Shown here: positions 5,889-9,095 of the stretch, one piece after another | Position numbering within the stretch: the stretch's first letter is position 1 | Layout: each line of letters opens with the position of its first letter | Assembly (NCBI GenBank): GCA_014859225.1 | Contig: JACUUP010000055.1 | Coordinates: 1 to 9,095, forward strand | Length of the DNA: 9,095 nt | Reading direction: 5' to 3' | From: Candidatus Aerophobota bacterium | GTDB taxonomy: Bacteria > Aerophobota > Aerophobia > Aerophobales > B3-G15 | Position numbers and translations under genes: made by a program | The notes under the pieces: generated by a model | Database searches by the model: none | Told to the model about the DNA's origin: nothing | What the model saw: the letters and a program-made list of their open reading frames with translations, nothing else

Positions 5889-6872
5889 TTAAATATGAAA
5901 CTCCAGAATATCACCTTCCTCCAGAGGATGCCCCTTTTCCACTTTTTGTCCCTTAAATTCATCAGACCCCCATATCCGGGTATATCTCAAATTATGGGCA
6001 AAATCTTTATGTATAGAGCGGGCAGCATCTATTACTAAACTGCCTTTTTTAAGAACGACAGGGTCCCTCATATCGGGAGGCTGCCCAGGAACTTTAGTAT
6101 AAACCCTTATAATATCAAGAGCTTTATAAATTTTTTCCTTTAATTTTTCCATGTCTTGAGAAAATTTTACAGAGCCACTTATTAGAGGGAATCTTTGCGC
6201 ATAAAATTCTTTTAAAATGGATAATCTCACCTGTTCTGCGTCAAGGTCCTGCTTGTTAGCAATTATAGCTATCTTTTTATACAGAATACCTTTTTCATCA
6301 TCTTTTTTCTCGTTTTCCGGTTCTACCTTGAGCTCTTTTAATTTTTCCAGTATAGCTTCCATCTGTTCCAGAATATCATCTCTTCCAAGGTCAAGCACAG
6401 CTACAAGCAAATTCCCTTTTTTAATTATCTCTCCCAACCAGGGAATAACAAACTCTTCGGCAATGGGGGGTGTATCTACCAGTTGAATTTTTATATCTTC
6501 ATATTCCATCATCCCTACAAGCGGTTGGTGAGTGGTAAATGGGTAGGGGGCAATCTCAGGGGAGGCTCGGGTGAGGGCTGAGAGAATACTGGATTTTCCT
6601 GTATTGGGTGGACCAATTAAGATAACCTGTGCTGCACCTTCTTTTGGTATCTGGTAGGGCTGGGAGCTTCTGTGAGGTCCTTTTTTCTTTTCCGCTGTTT
6701 TTTTTAATTTGGATATCCTGGCTCTGAGGTCTGCCTGCAGTTTATCTGTACCCTTATGCTTGGGCATAATCGCCAGCATTTCCTGAAGAAGGGAAATTTT
6801 CTCCTCCAAACTACCTGCTTCCCTGTATCTTCTCTCTGCTTCATAGTACTGGGGAGGAAGATTTGCCGGCAT
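5889..6872 (-). CDS. DRG/Obg-like GTPase with C-terminal TGS domain
   Basis: This 327-residue P-loop GTPase resembles the DRG/Rbg branch of the Obg family (COG1163), better known from archaea and eukaryotes, where it acts with ribosomes. A charged helical N-terminus (7-64) includes EMLAIMPKHKGTDKLQADLR, typical of this group and likely RNA-binding. The G domain follows: G1 GPPNTGKSS (87-95), switch PFTTHQP (111-117), G3 DTPP (133-136), G4 NKQD (206-209) and G5 near ISGS (231-234). G3 reads DTPP where Obg proteins usually have DxPG. Residues 252-327 form a TGS domain ending EEGDILEFHI. The ATG has GAGGAA upstream. It sits between pyrK (28-base gap) and pyrD (18-base gap). Assignment is firm at family level; the cellular role is unknown. 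Confidence 0.88.
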   Translation of the reverse strand: MPANLPPQYYEAERRYREAGSLEEKISLLQEMLAIMPKHKGTDKLQADLRARISKLKKTAEKKKGPHRSSQPYQIPKEGAAQVILIGPPNTGKSSILSALTRASPEIAPYPFTTHQPLVGMMEYEDIKIQLVDTPPIAEEFVIPWLGEIIKKGNLLVAVLDLGRDDILEQMEAILEKLKELKVEPENEKKDDEKGILYKKIAIIANKQDLDAEQVRLSILKEFYAQRFPLISGSVKFSQDMEKLKEKIYKALDIIRVYTKVPGQPPDMRDPVVLKKGSLVIDAARSIHKDFAHNLRYTRIWGSDEFKGQKVEKGHPLEEGDILEFHI

Positions 6873-6900
6873 AAAATTTCCTCAAGTCTTTAATTTTTTG

Positions 6901-7728
6901 TTAACTCCAGGAAATCTTTTTTGCATCAAACACTGGTCCTTCCTGGCAAACTCGCATATACCCGGCTGTCCCTTTAATGACGCAACCTCTGCAGGCACCT
7001 ACACCACAGCAGATAATCTCTTCCATTGAAACCTGGGAGAAAATATCATAATCAAAACTTAACCTGGCAACAGTTTTAAGCATCTGCAGCGGTCCACAGG
7101 CATAAATGCTAAATTTAGAAGTTGAGGATATTTTTTTCAGATAGTCCTCAAATAGCTCAGATACAAGACCCCTATAACCAAAGCTTCCATCCTCGGTGGC
7201 AATTTGTAAGCCTATTATGGAGTTTTTTGCAAACTCCTCTTTCAGGATAATCTCTTGTTTTGTTTTAAAACCAAGAAATACTGAAATAGAGCTATCCTTT
7301 TTAACTTTTTTTAGAATCTTCCGGGCAAGAAAAACGAGGGGAGCAGCTCCCATGCCACCACCAATTAAAAGATGAGTTTTTGCCTCTTCGCAGATACAAA
7401 AGCCTTTACCCGCAGGACCCAGCATGTCCAGATAATCTCCTCTTTTTGCATGAGATAGAATTTTTGTTCCCTGACCCACCACGGCGTAGATTATCTGAAT
7501 TTTCCCGGGTGTGTAGTTACTTATACTGAATGGTCTTCTCAAAAGAGGCACAGGACCCTCTCCCACTTTGATATGCACAAACTGCCCCGGCACTGCCTCA
7601 GGAAAAGAAACTGGAACCCTAAAAGCAAGCCTGAAATGCCCGGGTTTTATGCACCGATTGGACAAAACTTTTACTCTTATATTTTCTGCAGCGGGAGAGA
7701 ATATCTTTTGTTGGTGTAGCATTATCAC
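6901..7728 (-). CDS. pyrK: Dihydroorotate dehydrogenase B, electron-transfer subunit
   Basis: PyrK carries FAD and a [2Fe-2S] cluster and transfers electrons from PyrD to NAD+. The 275 residues show a ferredoxin-reductase fold. RRPFSI (64-69) binds FAD, GPAGKGF (104-110) follows, LLIGGGMGAAPL (120-131) is the nucleotide-binding loop, and YACGPLQML (209-217) is the usual NAD-side motif. The cluster ligands are Cys241, Cys246, Cys249 and Cys261 in CGVGACRGCVIK and RVCQEGPVFD. The start is uncertain: GTG 7728 or ATG 7722, neither with a clear ribosome site, so translation may depend on coupling to the sigma factor gene, which ends 19 bases upstream. Together with pyrD two genes downstream it forms the NAD-linked heterotetrameric enzyme. 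Confidence 0.94.
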   Translation of the reverse strand: MIMLHQQKIFSPAAENIRVKVLSNRCIKPGHFRLAFRVPVSFPEAVPGQFVHIKVGEGPVPLLRRPFSISNYTPGKIQIIYAVVGQGTKILSHAKRGDYLDMLGPAGKGFCICEEAKTHLLIGGGMGAAPLVFLARKILKKVKKDSSISVFLGFKTKQEIILKEEFAKNSIIGLQIATEDGSFGYRGLVSELFEDYLKKISSTSKFSIYACGPLQMLKTVARLSFDYDIFSQVSMEEIICCGVGACRGCVIKGTAGYMRVCQEGPVFDAKKISWS

Positions 7729-7747
7729 TGAATTTTTGGAATAGTTT

Positions 7748-8902
7748 CTATAAAGTGACTTCTTTCACCTCGGAGCGCAATATATCTAAAAGTTCCAGAT
7801 AGCCCTGTAGTTCTTTTTTCTCCGCATATGTTTTTAGTTTTCTAAGTGCCTTATCCTGAATCTGCCTGATTCTCTCTCTACTGACAGCATATTTTTTACC
7901 CAGCTCTCTGAGAGAATAGGTCCTTTCATCCTCAAGGCCAAACCTCAGCTTTAAAATATCCAGTTCTCTCTCATCGGTAATTACCTTTTCCAAGAGGTTT
8001 TTTACTTCTTTCTTTAACATTTTCATAGTCAAACCATACACAGGAGAGGGAACGCTAGAATCAGCAACAAAACTCATCATAGTGCTATCACTTTCCTCAT
8101 CTCCCACGGGAGTATCAAAAGAAATAGAATCCCGGCTCAACTTAAGAACTTCCTTGGCTCTATCTGTAGTTAGATCCACACACTCGGCAATTTCCTCTGG
8201 CGTAGGCTCTCTTTGAAATTCCTGCTCAAGCTTATTGGATGCATAATTTATTTTTTTCAAAAGATGAGCGATGTGAACCGGCAAACGAATGGTTCTACTC
8301 TGGTCGGTTATGGCTCGGTTAAGCGATTGTTTTATCCACCAGCTGGCATAGGTGCTGAAGCGATTTCCAATATCAGGGTCAAATTTATCCACTGCATGTG
8401 AAAGACCAATGTTTCCTTCCTGGATGAGGTCAGAAAAAGATACACCCTGATGCACATAATTCTTAGCAAAACTTACCACCAGACGCAAATTTGCCTGCAT
8501 CATCTCTCTTTTGTAATGCTCGTATATATTTTTGGTTCGAAGTAACAAAGCAATAGCATCGCTAATTTCCTTTTCAAAAGGTATGGCGATTTCTACAAGC
8601 TTATCCTTGTTCTGAATGACAAAATTGATGAGATTCCTTACCCTGTCCATATTGTCCTTGATGTCCAGCAAATCCTCGCGAGAGTATTCTCTTTCCAAAA
8701 AGAAGTTTAAAAGTCCAGGATTTTTCACTACTAAGCCTGTTATCCTGCGCAAAAGGTCTATGAGCTTGCCCCTTGTAGCTTTTATTTTGCGGGAAAGCTC
8801 TTTTTCTTTTTCTCGAGACAAAAGAGGAGACTTTCCAATTTCCTGAAAATAGTCTCCCAGAGAAAAATCAAAATTTTTATTTTTTATTTTTGTATCGTTC
8901 AC
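7748..8902 (-). CDS. RNA polymerase sigma-70 factor, RpoD/SigA-like
   Basis: This 384-residue sigma factor directs RNA polymerase to promoters. It lacks region 1.1 and begins with region 1.2 (LGDYFQEIGKSPLLSREKEKEL, 15-36). A spacer of about 90 residues corresponds to a shortened non-conserved region. Region 2 (133-209) is near-canonical: QANLRLVVSFAKNY, FSDLIQEGNIGL, FSTYASWWIKQSLNRAI and SRTIRLPVHI, covering core binding, melting and -10 recognition. Region 3 spans about 212-290. Region 4 (about 295-358) contains the -35 helix-turn-helix, TYSLRELGKKYAVSRERIRQIQDKALRKL. The start is GTG 8902 with AGGG a few bases upstream. The absence of region 1.1 fits a group 2 (RpoS-like) or a compact primary sigma. 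I cannot tell which, so I leave the symbol blank. It heads the block containing pyrK and pyrD. Confidence 0.92.
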   Translation of the reverse strand: MNDTKIKNKNFDFSLGDYFQEIGKSPLLSREKEKELSRKIKATRGKLIDLLRRITGLVVKNPGLLNFFLEREYSREDLLDIKDNMDRVRNLINFVIQNKDKLVEIAIPFEKEISDAIALLLRTKNIYEHYKREMMQANLRLVVSFAKNYVHQGVSFSDLIQEGNIGLSHAVDKFDPDIGNRFSTYASWWIKQSLNRAITDQSRTIRLPVHIAHLLKKINYASNKLEQEFQREPTPEEIAECVDLTTDRAKEVLKLSRDSISFDTPVGDEESDSTMMSFVADSSVPSPVYGLTMKMLKKEVKNLLEKVITDERELDILKLRFGLEDERTYSLRELGKKYAVSRERIRQIQDKALRKLKTYAEKKELQGYLELLDILRSEVKEVTL

Positions 8903-8946
8903 TTTTTCCCTACCTTATATTGTATTATTACATTTTAATAAAAAAA

Positions 8947-8969
8947 ATATCACATACTGTATGTGATAT
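8947..8969. promoter_or_regulatory. Perfect 11-bp-arm palindrome upstream of the sigma factor gene
   Basis: ATATCACATAC (8947..8957) and its exact complement (8959..8969) flank a single central base. On the minus strand the palindrome is followed by seven T residues, so it could terminate an upstream minus-strand transcript. It also lies 45 bases upstream of the sigma factor GTG, where it would overlap a promoter -35 region, and its symmetry suits a dimeric repressor. Both readings are possible from sequence alone. I see no strong consensus promoter here; TACAAT just upstream of the ribosome site is the best -10 candidate. Confidence 0.5.
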
Positions 8970-8970
8970 C

Positions 8971-9095
8971 ATAAAAAAAATAGCAAACTATAAAACACAA
9001 CCCTCTTTCCCTGTCCCTCAATCCTTACTCAGTTGCGTAAACTTTTTGGGAGGTACGCTCATCAGCGTAAATATTAAGCGAACGATATTCTCTTT
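8971..9095 (-). other. Right-edge region, possible C-terminal tail of an upstream minus-strand gene
   Basis: Two minus-strand frames are open from the right edge. One gives REYRSLNIYADERTSQKVY and then ATE before a TAA. The other ends FTQLSKD before a TGA. I cannot assign either to a family, and 22 to 25 residues are too few to decide. A terminator-like palindrome follows to the left, which supports some minus-strand gene ending here. A 6-bp hairpin (TACGCT/AGCGTA) at 9054..9069 lies within it. Confidence 0.25.

Noticed and set aside
8971-9095. End of dnaG upstream of the sigma factor
   Set aside because: dnaG often precedes rpoD, but neither open tail resembles a primase C-terminus that I recognise, and the fragment is too short to assign.

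Overview
The window is a bacterial chromosome segment. It is AT-rich, uses AGA/AGG arginine and ATA isoleucine codons freely, starts several genes with TTG or GTG, and has clear Shine-Dalgarno sequences. It carries a sigma-70 factor, the two-subunit (type 1B) dihydroorotate dehydrogenase PyrK/PyrD, and a DRG/Obg-like GTPase with a TGS domain. I infer an anaerobic, possibly thermophilic member of a poorly cultured lineage (Aerophobota- or Omnitrophota-like). No marker here settles the phylum.

Nearly everything is on the minus strand, so transcription mostly runs right to left. From the right edge there is an undefined C-terminal tail, a palindrome of two 11-bp arms, and then a tight block: sigma factor, pyrK, DRG-like GTPase, pyrD and a CaCA-type cation/calcium exchanger. 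The gaps in this block are 1 to 28 bases. A conserved-looking gene of unknown function (3322..3858) follows behind its own probable promoter. queD is the only plus-strand gene. It is convergent with the unknown gene and divergent from an unusual multi-spanning membrane protein, and the 179-base gap holds a good sigma-70 promoter in each direction. Next comes a 211-base intergenic stretch with two strong hairpin elements, then a secreted SIMPL-domain protein.

The left 1.1 kb looks like a defence or accessory patch, all on the minus strand: a DUF433 antitoxin-like gene, a broken remnant of its expected DUF5615 toxin partner, an intact DUF4258/DUF2283 toxin-antitoxin-like pair, and directly abutting it the start of cas4. 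The cas4 frame is broken by what looks like a 5-base tandem duplication (CTTCT twice) and runs off the left edge. A CRISPR-Cas locus may therefore lie to the left, but no array or other cas gene is visible.

The most notable points are the TA-like pair in an apparent operon with a frameshifted cas4, the decayed DUF433/DUF5615 pair beside it, the GTPase placed between the two subunit genes of one enzyme, and two genes I cannot assign.
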